Shown: positions 27,150-35,621, counted from the stretch's first letter. The stretch: 64,000 nucleotides of DNA from Virgibacillus_R byunsanensis (GCF_042675965.1 NZ_JBHTKJ010000046.1:19535-83534); one strand, 5' to 3'. The notes: generated by a model from the letters alone, not told the origin. A program made the numbers and translations.

Positions 27150-27252
27150 CGCACGAAAGCGCGGAATTCCAGTCCATTAATGCGGAATAATCGATAAAAG
27201 CGCGGAATTATTATACTAATCGCGGAATAACCGGACAAATCCGCGGAATCAA
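27140..27252 (+). repeat. Phased GGAAT array, copy A2
   Basis: GGAAT cores lie at 27142, 27163, 27184, 27204, 27224 and 27245, with steps of 21, 21, 20, 20 and 21 bp, the same as copy A1. The palindromic second unit (GGAATTCC) is also kept. Confidence 0.85.
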
Positions 27253-27470
27253 CCATGCAGTCAGTTGCCAACGTAAACTGCATCCGTCCCTTCAAGCTAA
27301 GTACGCCATGTCAAGTGTGTCGGTTCTGGACATGGCACATAGTCTCTTAAACAGGAACCTTGAAAGGCACGACCTGCTTATGCCTCGAGTGTCTACACGC
27401 TTGTACTGGACGTGGCTTAAAACAGTTAATAAATTATTCGCAGGCTCCACATTTTATAGTTCCTTAAGCA
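27253..27470 (+). repeat. Family B mosaic repeat after array A2
   Basis: The segment begins CAGTCAGTTGCC after the array, as at copy A1. It contains AAGTACGCCATGTC, GTACTGGACGTGGCTTAAAAC and an end module with TTATTCGCA and TTTTATAG. No gene is seen between 27150 and 27520. Confidence 0.6.
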
Positions 27471-27476
27471 AACAAA

Positions 27477-27512
27477 AACTGCTAATCAAGACTAACATCT
27501 CGAATAGCAGTT
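27477..27512 (-). terminator. Terminator after the 22-codon ORF
   Basis: An 8-bp stem (27477-27484 with 27505-27512) is followed on the minus strand by TTTTTG. It starts 11 bases after the stop of the small ORF, as expected at the end of a transcript. Confidence 0.7.
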
Positions 27513-27522
27513 CATTTTAGAT

Positions 27523-27591
27523 TTATAACATTGAAATAATCCAACCAATGACCACAATTGCACCAATCACCATTAATATCGTACGTATCAT
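27523..27591 (-). CDS. 22-residue hydrophobic membrane peptide
   Basis: ATG at 27591 with AGGGTGAGG just upstream opens a 22-codon frame: MIRTILMVIGAIVVIGWIIS followed by ML. It is a single transmembrane helix with a positively charged start and resembles the very small Bacillota membrane peptides with a glycine-containing helix. It lies 93 bases after the AEC transporter gene on the same strand and directly before a terminator. Function unknown; possibilities include a regulator of the carrier or a free membrane peptide. The intact start, ribosome site and terminator support it. Confidence 0.6.
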   Translation of the reverse strand: MIRTILMVIGAIVVIGWIISML

Positions 27592-27684
27592 TACCTCACC
27601 CTTTCATGAGCTCTTTAAATTATTCGTACACATAAATTTACCCACATAAATTTAAATGAAAACATGTGTATTAATAAACTAACG

Positions 27685-28581
27685 TTAAGCAAGTATATTC
27701 AAGAGTACGGTTACAGATACAATACTAATAAGTGTGGTTACGAGTGTAATACTCGAAACCAGATCTGGTTCTGTGTCAAATTCAATCGCAAACATGGTTG
27801 TCGTCGCAGCACTAGGCATTGCTGCAACAATAACGATTACCGACCCGATTATCGGATCAACCGGTATGATCCAAATAAATAAAAAGGCAAGCGCCGGAGA
27901 CAACAACATGCGAGTCACTACAGCAGAAGAAATGACCTGCCAATTAAAATTCAACGATGTAATGGACGCAAGTTGCATGCCAAGCATCACCATCATGAGC
28001 GGAATTGCTGCATCCCCAACCATCGTTAACGTAGAATAAGCTGCACTCGGAATTTCCCATGGGATTGCTTGGAGAACAAACGCTAGAATTGCTGCATATG
28101 TCGCAGGCATTTTAAAAATAGTTTTAAACGCTCTTACAAATCCACTCGTACTTCTAGACGCGTAATATACTCCAAAAAAGTTCATGATCAACGACTGAAG
28201 CACCATAAAGAACACCGCATATGGAATTGCAGCCTCACCCAGACTAAAAATCATTACAGGTACCCCATAATTACCGCCATTCATGAATGCCGTCGTTAAA
28301 ATAGAGCCACTTTCAACAGATTGTGGCCATTTAAAAATATATGCTAAAACTTTATTCACCATAACCATTGCAAACAATAGAAAGAAAGCAAATATAATAA
28401 TAATCGTATATCCCTGATTAAACGAAGACTCATATAGTGATGTAAATACTAATGCTGGCATAAAGATATAGATGGATGTAGTTGCAAGTGACTTCACATC
28501 AAGAACTCGAATGCGTTGCAATAAAAACCCTACGCCAAACACAGCGATAATCGGTAAAACAACTTCAAAAAATAATTGCAT
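27685..28581 (-). CDS. AEC-family (auxin efflux carrier-like) transporter
   Basis: This 298-residue membrane protein has about ten helices in two inverted halves. The AEC family exports or imports organic anions; Bacillota members include malate and malonate carriers. The unwound-helix motif is visible as TAFMNGGNYGVPVMIFSLG, and the second half has DAAIPLMMVMLGMQLA and VVTRMLLSPALAFLF. GGAG is 8 bases before the ATG. The substrate cannot be deduced from neighbours. A 22-codon membrane peptide gene follows and probably shares its transcript. Confidence 0.88.
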   Translation of the reverse strand: MQLFFEVVLPIIAVFGVGFLLQRIRVLDVKSLATTSIYIFMPALVFTSLYESSFNQGYTIIIIFAFFLLFAMVMVNKVLAYIFKWPQSVESGSILTTAFMNGGNYGVPVMIFSLGEAAIPYAVFFMVLQSLIMNFFGVYYASRSTSGFVRAFKTIFKMPATYAAILAFVLQAIPWEIPSAAYSTLTMVGDAAIPLMMVMLGMQLASITSLNFNWQVISSAVVTRMLLSPALAFLFIWIIPVDPIIGSVIVIVAAMPSAATTTMFAIEFDTEPDLVSSITLVTTLISIVSVTVLLNILA

Positions 28582-28679
28582 ATTGACAACTCCAGTGACT
28601 TAAATATTCTATAAGTCTACCATATTTACAGTTGTCTCCTCTAGTTTGAGGTAGAATTAGAAAAGCGCAAGAAAAACCA

Positions 28680-28700
28680 AGGCACCTACCATAGGTGCCT
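28680..28700 (-). terminator. Terminator of the SGNH hydrolase gene
   Basis: A 9-bp perfect stem (28680-28688 with 28692-28700) and a 3-base loop stand 12 bases after the gene. The minus strand then reads TGGTTTTTC. Confidence 0.8.
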
Positions 28701-28711
28701 ATGTGTTTATT

Positions 28712-29461
28712 TTAGTATAGATTTAGCGCATCCAAACCAATTTCAGCTAGTTTGATCTGCCCTTCTATGGTTGGATGAATATCTCCAGGAATTACATATT
28801 TCGCTTGTTCCTGACCAAATGCTAAATATGCATCTGCCAAGACAACATCCCCATACTGAGCATTAAAATAAGTAGCTATTGTTGTAAACTGTGTATTTAT
28901 TCCCGGCAGTACTTGTGAACCAATCAAATGTAAAGGATCATCTAATTGAAATGGATTATAAACATTGTAAATTACTATAGGAGCATCAGTTAGTGTACGA
29001 GTTTCTATGATAATTTCACCAATATTTCCAAACAAGTTACTGTCTGTAATTTCTTCCTGTAAAAAATCCACAAATTTAACCGGATCTCCCCCACTCTTAA
29101 ATTGAGCAACTTCTAAAGCTTGCAATAGATCATTATTACCAATATTCAAGGTAATATAATCCGCGTGACGAACTGCTTGGCGAAACTTTTGATCGGATTG
29201 CAAAGATGATAGCATTTGTTCTGTTTTCCAACCTGGCTCACTAAGGTTACGCACCCGTACATCACCATCGTCCCCGATCAGATACGGAAAGGCATACTTG
29301 GAAGTAGAGGCATTGTCGTTCTTAGTAAGGTTATATCCGTATGGAATCGAGTCACCTAGGGATACAAGCGACTCCTTAGCGTTTCCACTCTTTGCGAAAG
29401 TAGAAGTGGAAAATAGCAAACTAACAACTAAAAGTAATACCAACATTTTAACGATTCTCAT
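28712..29461 (-). CDS. Secreted SGNH/GDSL hydrolase
   Basis: This 249-residue esterase or lipase-like enzyme has an N-terminal signal peptide (MRIVKMLVLLLVVSLLFSTS, cleavage likely after TFA). Block I SLGDSIPYGYN holds the nucleophile Ser, LNIGNND is block III, and DIHPT near the C-terminus holds Asp and His. The ATG at 29461 with AGGGAG 8 bases upstream is the start; 45 further upstream codons are repeat-derived. It resembles Bacillus YpmR-like secreted SGNH proteins. The substrate may be lipid or cell-wall acyl groups. Confidence 0.88.
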   Translation of the reverse strand: MRIVKMLVLLLVVSLLFSTSTFAKSGNAKESLVSLGDSIPYGYNLTKNDNASTSKYAFPYLIGDDGDVRVRNLSEPGWKTEQMLSSLQSDQKFRQAVRHADYITLNIGNNDLLQALEVAQFKSGGDPVKFVDFLQEEITDSNLFGNIGEIIIETRTLTDAPIVIYNVYNPFQLDDPLHLIGSQVLPGINTQFTTIATYFNAQYGDVVLADAYLAFGQEQAKYVIPGDIHPTIEGQIKLAEIGLDALNLY

Positions 29462-29544
29462 AAAAAACACTCCCTTTTTTATAATCTCGTACATTATAGA
29501 CGGTTCAGGCATATAAGTCTGTCGAATCTTCGTCGGGGAGAAAG

Positions 29545-29757
29545 AACAAAAGCGCAAGCGCCCGTTTAGCGACGTATGGGCTGGACTTATCCGCATGAGA
29601 TAAAGGAAACACGAAGAGCGGTAGCGATTCGATGTTGACTTATCGTAAGGAGGATCAGGAAGCCCACTAGTCGCTGGGCGCTGGAGCTGAACGCGGCTTA
29701 CACAGTCAATAAATTATCCACAAGCTGCTAATTTTATAATTTCCTAGACTAAAATAA
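29545..29757 (+). repeat. Family B mosaic repeat, compact copy
   Basis: This is the clearest full-length copy: AACAAAAGCGCAAGCGCCCG, GTTTAGCGACGTATGGGCTG, GATGTTGACTTATCGTAAGG, GCCCACTAGTCGCTGGGCGC, then ACACAGTCAATAAATTATCC and TTTTATAATTTCCTAG. It contains the perfect DnaA-box 9-mer TTATCCACA at 29714-29722. The remaining gap to 29864 holds only a weak imperfect inverted repeat. Confidence 0.85.
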
Positions 29758-29864
29758 AGTAGCAGGTACAATAACGATGCACCCACTACCTTAAACATTA
29801 TATAATTGGTTTAACTACTTGCAGATGATATTTTATTTGATCACGCAATGAACTCTTCAAAAAC

Positions 29865-31010
29865 TTATAGTTCCATCTTTTTTGCGATAATCTGTTTCAT
29901 GATTTCATTGGTTCCTGCATAAATGGATGACACTGCTACGTCACGGAACCTTCTAGCAATCTCATATTCTTCTATATATCCGTAGCCTCCGTGTAATTGT
30001 AAACATTCCCCAGCCACTTTTTTGGCCAAGTCAGTAGTCCACCATTTAGCCATTGATACTTCTGTTTCAATCCGTTTATCTGCCATATGTTCTTCGATTA
30101 ACCGGTCAACAAAATTCCTGCCGATCTCCATTTCAGTTTTTAATTCGGCAATTTTAAACTGTGTATTTTGAAACTTACTGATACTTCTACCAAATGCTTT
30201 TCGTTGCTTCACATACTCAATCGTCTGGTTCAACATCGTTTCTGCAGAAGCTATACTCTGAATAGATACTATCAATCGCTCCTGCTGTAATTTATCCATT
30301 AAATAGTAGAATCCTTTACCTTCCTCACCTAGTAAGTTATGTGCTGATACCCGTGCATCATCAAATATAAGTTCTGTTGTATCACTCGCATGCTGTCCGA
30401 TTTTATTTAGCTTTTTTCCTTTTGAAAATCCAGGGGTTCCTGCTTCTACAACAATCAGACTTATCCCTTTATGAGGCGGGGTTGCGTGTGGATCAGTTTT
30501 ACATACAACAACCACAAGATCCGCTAAATATCCGTTTGAAATAAATGTTTTTTCACCATTTAAGATATAATCGTCTCCGTCTTTTACTGCTGTTGTCTGT
30601 ATGGCAGCCAAGTCTGACCCTGTACCAGGTTCTGTCATGGCGATCGCTGAAATTAAATCACCATTTACAGCTCCAGGCAACCAGCGTTCCTTCTGTTCTT
30701 CTGTGCCATAGGAATCAATATAAGGGATGACAATATCACTATGAAGTCCAAATCCTACTAATCCCACGCTGACTTTATCAAACTCTTCTGAGATGACGAC
30801 GGAAAAACCAAAATCAGCATTGGCTCCCCCATATTTCTCATCAAGCCCGGGACAAAGGTAACCCTGTTCCCCAACCTTTTTCCAAAATGACCTTGATACT
30901 TGCTTGTCATCTTCCCATTGCCTAATGAAAGGCACTGCTTCTCTTTCCAAAAATTTCTTTAGGGATCGGCGAAATATATCATGCTCTTCTTTTAGAATTT
31001 TCCGTTCCAT
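29865..31010 (-). CDS. Acyl-CoA dehydrogenase
   Basis: This 381-residue FAD enzyme oxidises acyl-CoA to the trans-2-enoyl-CoA. Signatures are ISAIAMTEPGTGSDLAAIQT (flavin and substrate loop), LNGEKTFISNGYLADL, KQRKAFGRSISKFQNTQFKI, and ECLQLHGGYGYIEEYEIARR. The position before GTNEI is Ala (YAGTNEI), where medium-chain enzymes have the catalytic Glu. A Glu in LQQERL suggests the long-chain/isovaleryl-type active site instead. GAGGAGG precedes the start. It follows the broken SDR gene by about 40 bases, in one unit with tetR. Confidence 0.92.
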   Translation of the reverse strand: MERKILKEEHDIFRRSLKKFLEREAVPFIRQWEDDKQVSRSFWKKVGEQGYLCPGLDEKYGGANADFGFSVVISEEFDKVSVGLVGFGLHSDIVIPYIDSYGTEEQKERWLPGAVNGDLISAIAMTEPGTGSDLAAIQTTAVKDGDDYILNGEKTFISNGYLADLVVVVCKTDPHATPPHKGISLIVVEAGTPGFSKGKKLNKIGQHASDTTELIFDDARVSAHNLLGEEGKGFYYLMDKLQQERLIVSIQSIASAETMLNQTIEYVKQRKAFGRSISKFQNTQFKIAELKTEMEIGRNFVDRLIEEHMADKRIETEVSMAKWWTTDLAKKVAGECLQLHGGYGYIEEYEIARRFRDVAVSSIYAGTNEIMKQIIAKKMEL

Positions 31011-31052
31011 AGTGACCTCCTCGTTTGATTTTGTTTATTTTATGTAGACTTG

Positions 31053-31820
31053 TTAACGTGGTTGCATTCTGATTGCCCCATCTAAGCGGATTGCTTCACC
31101 ATTTAACATAGGATTTTCAATAATGCTCTGAACTAGCAATGCATATTCATAAGGATATCCGAGTCTTGATGGAAACGGTGTCATTTTTTCCAATGCATTC
31201 CGTGCGTTGTCGGGAAGACCTGCAACTAACGGGGTTTCAAATAAACCAGGGGCAATTGTCATCACTCTGATGCCATGTTCTGCCAAATCTCTTGCAATTG
31301 GTAAAGTCATCCCTGTAATGCCACCTTTTGAGGCACTGTATGCCGCCTGGCCAATTTGCCCTTCAAATGCAGCAACTGATGCTGTATTGATAATTACTTC
31401 TCTTTCTTGATTGTCATTTGGTTGATTTTCAGACATTTTCGCAACAGTCAATCGAATAACGTTAAACGTTCCAATCAGGTTCACTTCCATCACTTTTGAA
31501 AAAGACTTTAAGTCATGTGGCCCTTTTCTACTCCATGTCTTTTTGGCCGCCCCAATACCTGCACAATTAACAAGCATTGTAATGTTGCCTAAGGTTTCTA
31601 CTACTTTATCCAGTGCAGATTGCACACTTGATTCATCTGTAACATCGGTTTAAATAAAACAAACGTCATTTCCAAGTTCCTCACGGAGCTGAATTCCTTT
31701 TTCCTCTTGTAAATCCAGGATAGCAACCTTGGCACCCTGTGAAACTAAATTACGAACAGTGGCTTCTCCAAGTCCTGATACTCCACCTGTCACAACCGCA
31801 GTATTATGCTTAAATTCCAT
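31053..31820 (-). pseudogene. SDR-family 3-hydroxyacyl-CoA dehydrogenase gene with a nonsense codon
   Basis: A full-length SDR of 255 codons can be read from ATG at 31820. The cofactor motif is TGGVSGLGEAT, and the active site is NTASVAAFEGQIGQAAYSAS with the following Lys. The C-terminal GEAIRLDGAIRMQPR is typical of type II 3-hydroxyacyl-CoA dehydrogenases. Codon 57 (31650-31652) is TAA in CFI-stop-TDVTDES, where relatives have Lys or a similar residue. An internal start at 31625 could only give a protein without the nucleotide-binding site. A single change separates it from function, so either recent decay or a base error is possible. It sits between tetR and the acyl-CoA dehydrogenase. 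Confidence 0.88.
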
Positions 31821-31835
31821 CTTTTCTTCCCCCTT

Positions 31836-32444
31836 TTATGAAGTATGTTTTCTCTTGTCTGTAATAAGAATCTGCATTAAGTACTCAGAAATCATTGTTG
31901 CTATTTCTGTCTTATTCATTTTCCCTTCATACGAATACCATTGTGTCACCCAGTTCATCGCACCTAATATAATGTTCCTGACGATTTTTATATCCACAGA
32001 TACAAAATCACCCTTATCTATTCCTTGTACAATTAGCTGATCAAAACACATCCCATATTCATCTCTCAAGCGGAAGATCTCATCCAACTGACTGGTAGAA
32101 AATATTTCTTCAGGATTAATCATCAGTTCAAAACCAGATTTTTCACTTATCAAGTATTCAATATGTACTATCATTGCTTTTCTTAATATATCTGACACGG
32201 GTAAGTCCAGTTTTTGAATGTCATTCATATTTGTAATACTTTGATGCAAAATCATTAACTGAATTTGATATAACAAATCCTGTTTATCTTTGAAATAATA
32301 GTAAACAGACCCCTTTGTCATGAGCAGTTTGGAGGCGATTTCCTCCATAGTAGTCCCATGATAGCCTTTCTCAGATAAGATACTAACGGCTGATCTGATG
32401 ATTTCCTCTTTTTTCTTTGCTGACTTTCTTTCACGTAATGACAA
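31836..32444 (-). CDS. TetR/AcrR-family regulator
   Basis: The product is 202 residues, with a TTG start at 32444 and AGGAAGTG just upstream. The N-terminal helix-turn-helix reads IIRSAVSILSEKGYHGTTME followed by EIASKLLMTKGSVYYYFKDK. The C-terminal ligand domain ends in the family pattern MNWVTQWYSYEGKMNKTEIA, as seen in fatty-acid-type TetR regulators of Bacillus (FadR-like). It leads an operon with the SDR and acyl-CoA dehydrogenase genes, so the ligand is probably an acyl-CoA. An inverted repeat covers its promoter, pointing to autoregulation. Confidence 0.88.
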   Translation of the reverse strand: MSLRERKSAKKKEEIIRSAVSILSEKGYHGTTMEEIASKLLMTKGSVYYYFKDKQDLLYQIQLMILHQSITNMNDIQKLDLPVSDILRKAMIVHIEYLISEKSGFELMINPEEIFSTSQLDEIFRLRDEYGMCFDQLIVQGIDKGDFVSVDIKIVRNIILGAMNWVTQWYSYEGKMNKTEIATMISEYLMQILITDKRKHTS

Positions 32445-32489
32445 CTGTTGTTCACTTCCTCTATTAAAATCTACTACTTTTAATTAAAT

Positions 32490-32520
32490 ACATTCTATAA
32501 GTTTATTTTTTGAATGTCAA
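32490..32520 (-). promoter_or_regulatory. tetR promoter inside an inverted repeat
   Basis: On the minus strand TTGACA (32520-32515), 17 bases, and TAGAAT (32497-32492) form a consensus-like promoter. The inverted arms ACATTC (32490-32495) and GAATGT (32512-32517) span it, a likely operator for the TetR protein. Confidence 0.6.
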
Positions 32521-32542
32521 GTTAATTTTTTGATAATTTAAA

Positions 32543-33124
32543 TTACTTATGCTCTGCCGTAAGTATAGGAAAGTTTAATAATGCAACCAGAACACCAGAA
32601 TTACATTTAACTTTATTTGATAAGGAGATCGCATCATTTACTAGTTCTTTACTTCTATTAATATGTGTGGCATAGATTTTAGAAGGTGGAATTTCATATT
32701 CTTCCAATATCTCATGTAAGATTGTTAAGCGATCTGCCCCAGGTCCAACATGGAAATGAGTGAAACCAGCCTTACTGCTCAGCAAGTCATCAATTCTGGC
32801 TTCGGCAACGAGCTTTGCTATTTCATGAACAGTGGGCTGTGCTGACCTTGAATCCGAAGTTGCAATCTCTCCTGCACCAATAACTTTGTTAATTAAAATG
32901 ATGTCGTCCTTTACTGACGAAGTAATCGTTGGAGTTGGGACATGATAATTCCCGTTATAAATGTAAATAGTAACACCCTCTTTCTCCAGTCCGCGCGCTT
33001 TGGCCAGTAAAGAAGTCATATGCCTGGTTGTCCCATCTGTCCATAAAAGCCCAATTACTGTGGTGATTCCGGATTTTACAATATCACTTTGCTTATGTTG
33101 ATCTGACGGCTGGAGAGGATACAT
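32543..33124 (-). pseudogene. iadA: Isoaspartyl dipeptidase (IadA), inverted N-terminal part
   Basis: The frame reads an internal part of beta-aspartyl dipeptidase: VKSGITTVIGLLWTDGTTRH, YIYNGNYHVPTPTITSSVKD, SRSAQPTVHEIAKLV, GFTHFHVGPGADRL and YATHINRSKEL. These carry zinc-site residues of this amidohydrolase family (Lys/His region, HxH-like and THIN). The first ~85 residues with the HxH motif are missing, and the last ~20 codons do not fit the family. The rest of the protein continues on the plus strand at 33151-33503. Flipping about 550 bases would place this part before that piece in the right order. Not functional. Confidence 0.85.
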
Positions 33125-33150
33125 GTGATTGGCTTACGTATTAGAAAGAA

Positions 33151-33503
33151 AATGGCGGAAATATAGAACAGTTAACTATCTCTTCTGATGGAAATGGCAG
33201 TTTACCCAAATTTGATGCAGATGGAAAGCTTTCTGGCCTAGGTGTTGCCAGCCAGCAGACGTAGTTTAACCAAGTAGTTTCTGCTGTGAAGGAGCATGGA
33301 TTACAACTTGAGGATGTTCTTCCGCTTATACACGGAACACAGCTGATGCTTTATGTTTTGAATCAAAAGGCAGTTTGAAGGAAAGTTCTGATGCAGATGT
33401 GCTGATTTTGGAAAAAGATACACTTGAAATTGCACACGTTGTTGCAAAAGGACAACAGATGATTAAGGACAAAGAAGTGATTGTGAAGGGAACTTTTGAG
33501 TAA
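33151..33503 (+). pseudogene. iadA: Isoaspartyl dipeptidase (IadA), C-terminal part on the opposite strand
   Basis: The plus strand reads NGGNIEQLTISSDGNGSLPK (with the catalytic Asp in SSDGNG), KLSGLGVASQQT, a TAG, then VKEHGLQLEDVLPLI. After a frameshift it continues SKGSLKESSDADVLILEKD and VIVKGTFE with a stop at 33503. This is the C-terminal third of the protein whose earlier part lies inverted at 32543-33124. A small hairpin and T-run (33515-33540) still follow, the remains of its terminator. Confidence 0.85.
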
Positions 33504-33546
33504 TATAAAAGAAAAACCTGATGCGAATCAGTTTTTTTCTTATTCA

Positions 33547-33955
33547 CTATTTTTTTATCCAATTGGACTCTAACTGAACAACTGCATCTTTTAATAGTTA
33601 AAAATAGGGCATCTCTTCTCAACGGTTTCTTTTAATTTCCTAAGCTGATCATCGTTTTCATTTGTTTTCACAGTGACATTTATTTTAACCATTTGAAAGT
33701 AGGTTGTCACATCTTCTATAGCCCTGAATCCACGCGGGTCCAGTGTAGCATCTGCAGAAAAATCCAATCCACTGTATTCAAAATCCTGCTCTTTTGCGGC
33801 ATAGGAAACAATAATCGATGTACATGTAGATAATGCGCCAAGCAGGTACTCAAAAGGATTCCGACCTCCATTGGTATCTAACAAGCCGTTCAGGTTCATT
33901 AACGATAAATGGAGCTAAATCCCTTACATTAACAGAGTTTTTCAAACCTGATTCA
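33547..33955 (-). pseudogene. OsmC-family protein gene with two frameshifts
   Basis: Three frames must be joined: LKNSVNVRDLAPFIVNEPER, then TNGGRNPFEYLLGALSTCTS with VKINVTVKTNENDDQLRKLK and ETVEKRCPIFN, then LLKDAVVQLESNWIKK. The junctions near 33893 and 33600 each need an indel. The peroxidatic Cys of the family is seen in GALSTC and the second in EKRCP. A TGA lies upstream with no start codon. OsmC proteins detoxify organic hydroperoxides; this one cannot be made. Confidence 0.82.
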
Positions 33956-34019
33956 AGTCATCAATTTAAAAAAATTTACTATCCAACATAATAAAGGTGA
34001 ATCGAAAACCTAATGGGAA

Positions 34020-34438
34020 GTGGACAATTTGAAAAAAATCACCTTTGTACTAATTATTTTGATTATCGTGTTGACAGCCTATGCGATACAAATGGAAGGA
34101 AAAACGCAAGAACTCGCGGAGACGCTTGAAGTAGATACAAACAAAATTACCAGACTGACTCTCTCTACTCCTACTGTAAGCAGCTATAATAGTACTAAGA
34201 AAAAATAGATGCATTGATCGATTATCTAGACCAATTCGAATACAAAAAAAGTCAGAGGAAATGAACCAGACTATTTGCCTATGAAAGCAAGTATGATTTA
34301 TTTAATGAAAACAATAAATCCGATTTCATTGTTCTATTTGAAGACAAAGTAATGATAAGTCACACCATTTATGAGTTGAAGAATGAATTATTTAAAAATG
34401 ATCTCATAATTAATTTTTATAATCTGATTGCTGACTAA
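34020..34438 (+). pseudogene. Small membrane-anchored hypothetical protein gene, frameshifted
   Basis: A GTG at 34020 opens a frame with one N-terminal membrane helix (ITFVLIILIIVLTAYAIQME), then LEVDTNKITRLTLSTPTVSS. After ~60 codons it ends, but other frames continue the same kind of protein: IDALIDYLDQFEY, DYLPMKASMIYLM, and KSDFIVLFEDKVMISHTIYE up to a TAA at 34436. At least three indels are needed. Such proteins with a helix and a KITR-type strand are common but unnamed in Bacillaceae. The 3' end overlaps the convergent CdaR-type gene by about 30 bases. Confidence 0.65.
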
Positions 34439-35621
34439 CATTCCCATCTTCTTTCAAAGCAAAACACAAAAGCGTACAATGGTCAAACCGCCCTGTATCA
34501 AGTCCAGTAATAATGTCTATCTTTTTCAATCGATAGATTAACGTATTTCGGTGTATGAATAATTCTTTTGCAGCTTTACTGACGTTCATGTTGTTAATGC
34601 AATACGTTAAGAAATCACGCTTAAGCACAGGGTACGCCTCATTGTGTAAAAGCGGTCTTAAGCGCTGTACCAACATCCTCCCCATTTTTGCATCTATGTG
34701 ATTAGGCAGCATTTCAAGCAAAATGTCCCAATCGTAATAGGTTAATATTTTCGGTGTAAGATCCAATTTGTTTCCATAGTTAATAATCGAATCAGACTCA
34801 CGATACGATTGATCCATATCCTCAATAGAAGACGCTATGTTTCCAGATGCAACAATGGCGTTATGTATATTATAAACCTGAAACATTTCAAGCAAATGCA
34901 GGCTTCGATTCCTGAATTCTTCCATGAACTGAAAATAGCCATCCTCACCATTAACATATTTCAAAAAAACGATTCGTTCAGTGTTAAGAAAAGCACAAAC
35001 GTTTTGTGGATCATTATCAAACGCACGGACTACACAATCCAGTAGTGCCTTTTTAAATCGGTTGGGTGCAATTGTATGATGCTTATTCTGTACATTCTTT
35101 AGGAAGGAATCACCAATATCAATTGTTATGCAGATCCGATTACAATTTGCCTTAATATGAAGCAATTTACAGTAGTGGTTAAGCTGTTCCTGGTTCACGG
35201 ATCTGTTCAATAGAATATATTGTACAAACGATTCCAGTGTCATGGATTCAAGGTTTTCAACTTGTAAATGAAGTGTTTCCTGCCACATCATCTCAACGTA
35301 TTTTTTTACCAAATGTGCATAAGATTCAACTTCAATAGGATCCCCTATGATTCCGAGGACACCAACAGGTCTGCCATCAAAATTAAGTGGTACAGCTACT
35401 CCTGGCAATACATTCTCCATTCTGGACGCTTTCTCTGCGGTAAAGAGAATTACCTCATTTGCATTTATTACTTCAATTGATGGTTTATGCAGTGTACCAA
35501 ATCGGGTCGGGTCAGTATCTCCTAGAATATATCCTTTTTCATTACTAACACTTATAGGAAAAGAAATAATTTCTGAAACCGCTTTCACAGTGTTTTGTGC
35601 AAATTGAACAAACCCTTCCAT
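34410..35621 (-). CDS. CdaR/PucR-type transcriptional regulator
   Basis: The product is 403 residues from the ATG at 35621, which has a GGGGGG-type site 6 bases upstream. The N-terminal ~130 residues form a sugar-diacid-recognition-like domain (ISFPISVSNEKGYILGDTDP, GRPVGVLGIIGDP). The C-terminus has the PucR/CdaR helix-turn-helix: NNMNVSKAAKELFIHRNTLI followed by YRLKKI. Such proteins are usually activators of adjacent catabolic genes. It is divergent from the DAO-OCD-symporter genes with a 175-base gap, so it probably controls them. The effector may be an imino or amino acid rather than a sugar acid. Confidence 0.88.
   Translation of the reverse strand: MEGFVQFAQNTVKAVSEIISFPISVSNEKGYILGDTDPTRFGTLHKPSIEVINANEVILFTAEKASRMENVLPGVAVPLNFDGRPVGVLGIIGDPIEVESYAHLVKKYVEMMWQETLHLQVENLESMTLESFVQYILLNRSVNQEQLNHYCKLLHIKANCNRICITIDIGDSFLKNVQNKHHTIAPNRFKKALLDCVVRAFDNDPQNVCAFLNTERIVFLKYVNGEDGYFQFMEEFRNRSLHLLEMFQVYNIHNAIVASGNIASSIEDMDQSYRESDSIINYGNKLDLTPKILTYYDWDILLEMLPNHIDAKMGRMLVQRLRPLLHNEAYPVLKRDFLTYCINNMNVSKAAKELFIHRNTLIYRLKKIDIITGLDTGRFDHCTLLCFALKEDGNVSQQSDYKN

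Noticed and set aside
33326..33622. 98-codon minus-strand frame
   Set aside because: It overlaps the plus-strand iadA remnant and the OsmC remnant, which explain the sequence.
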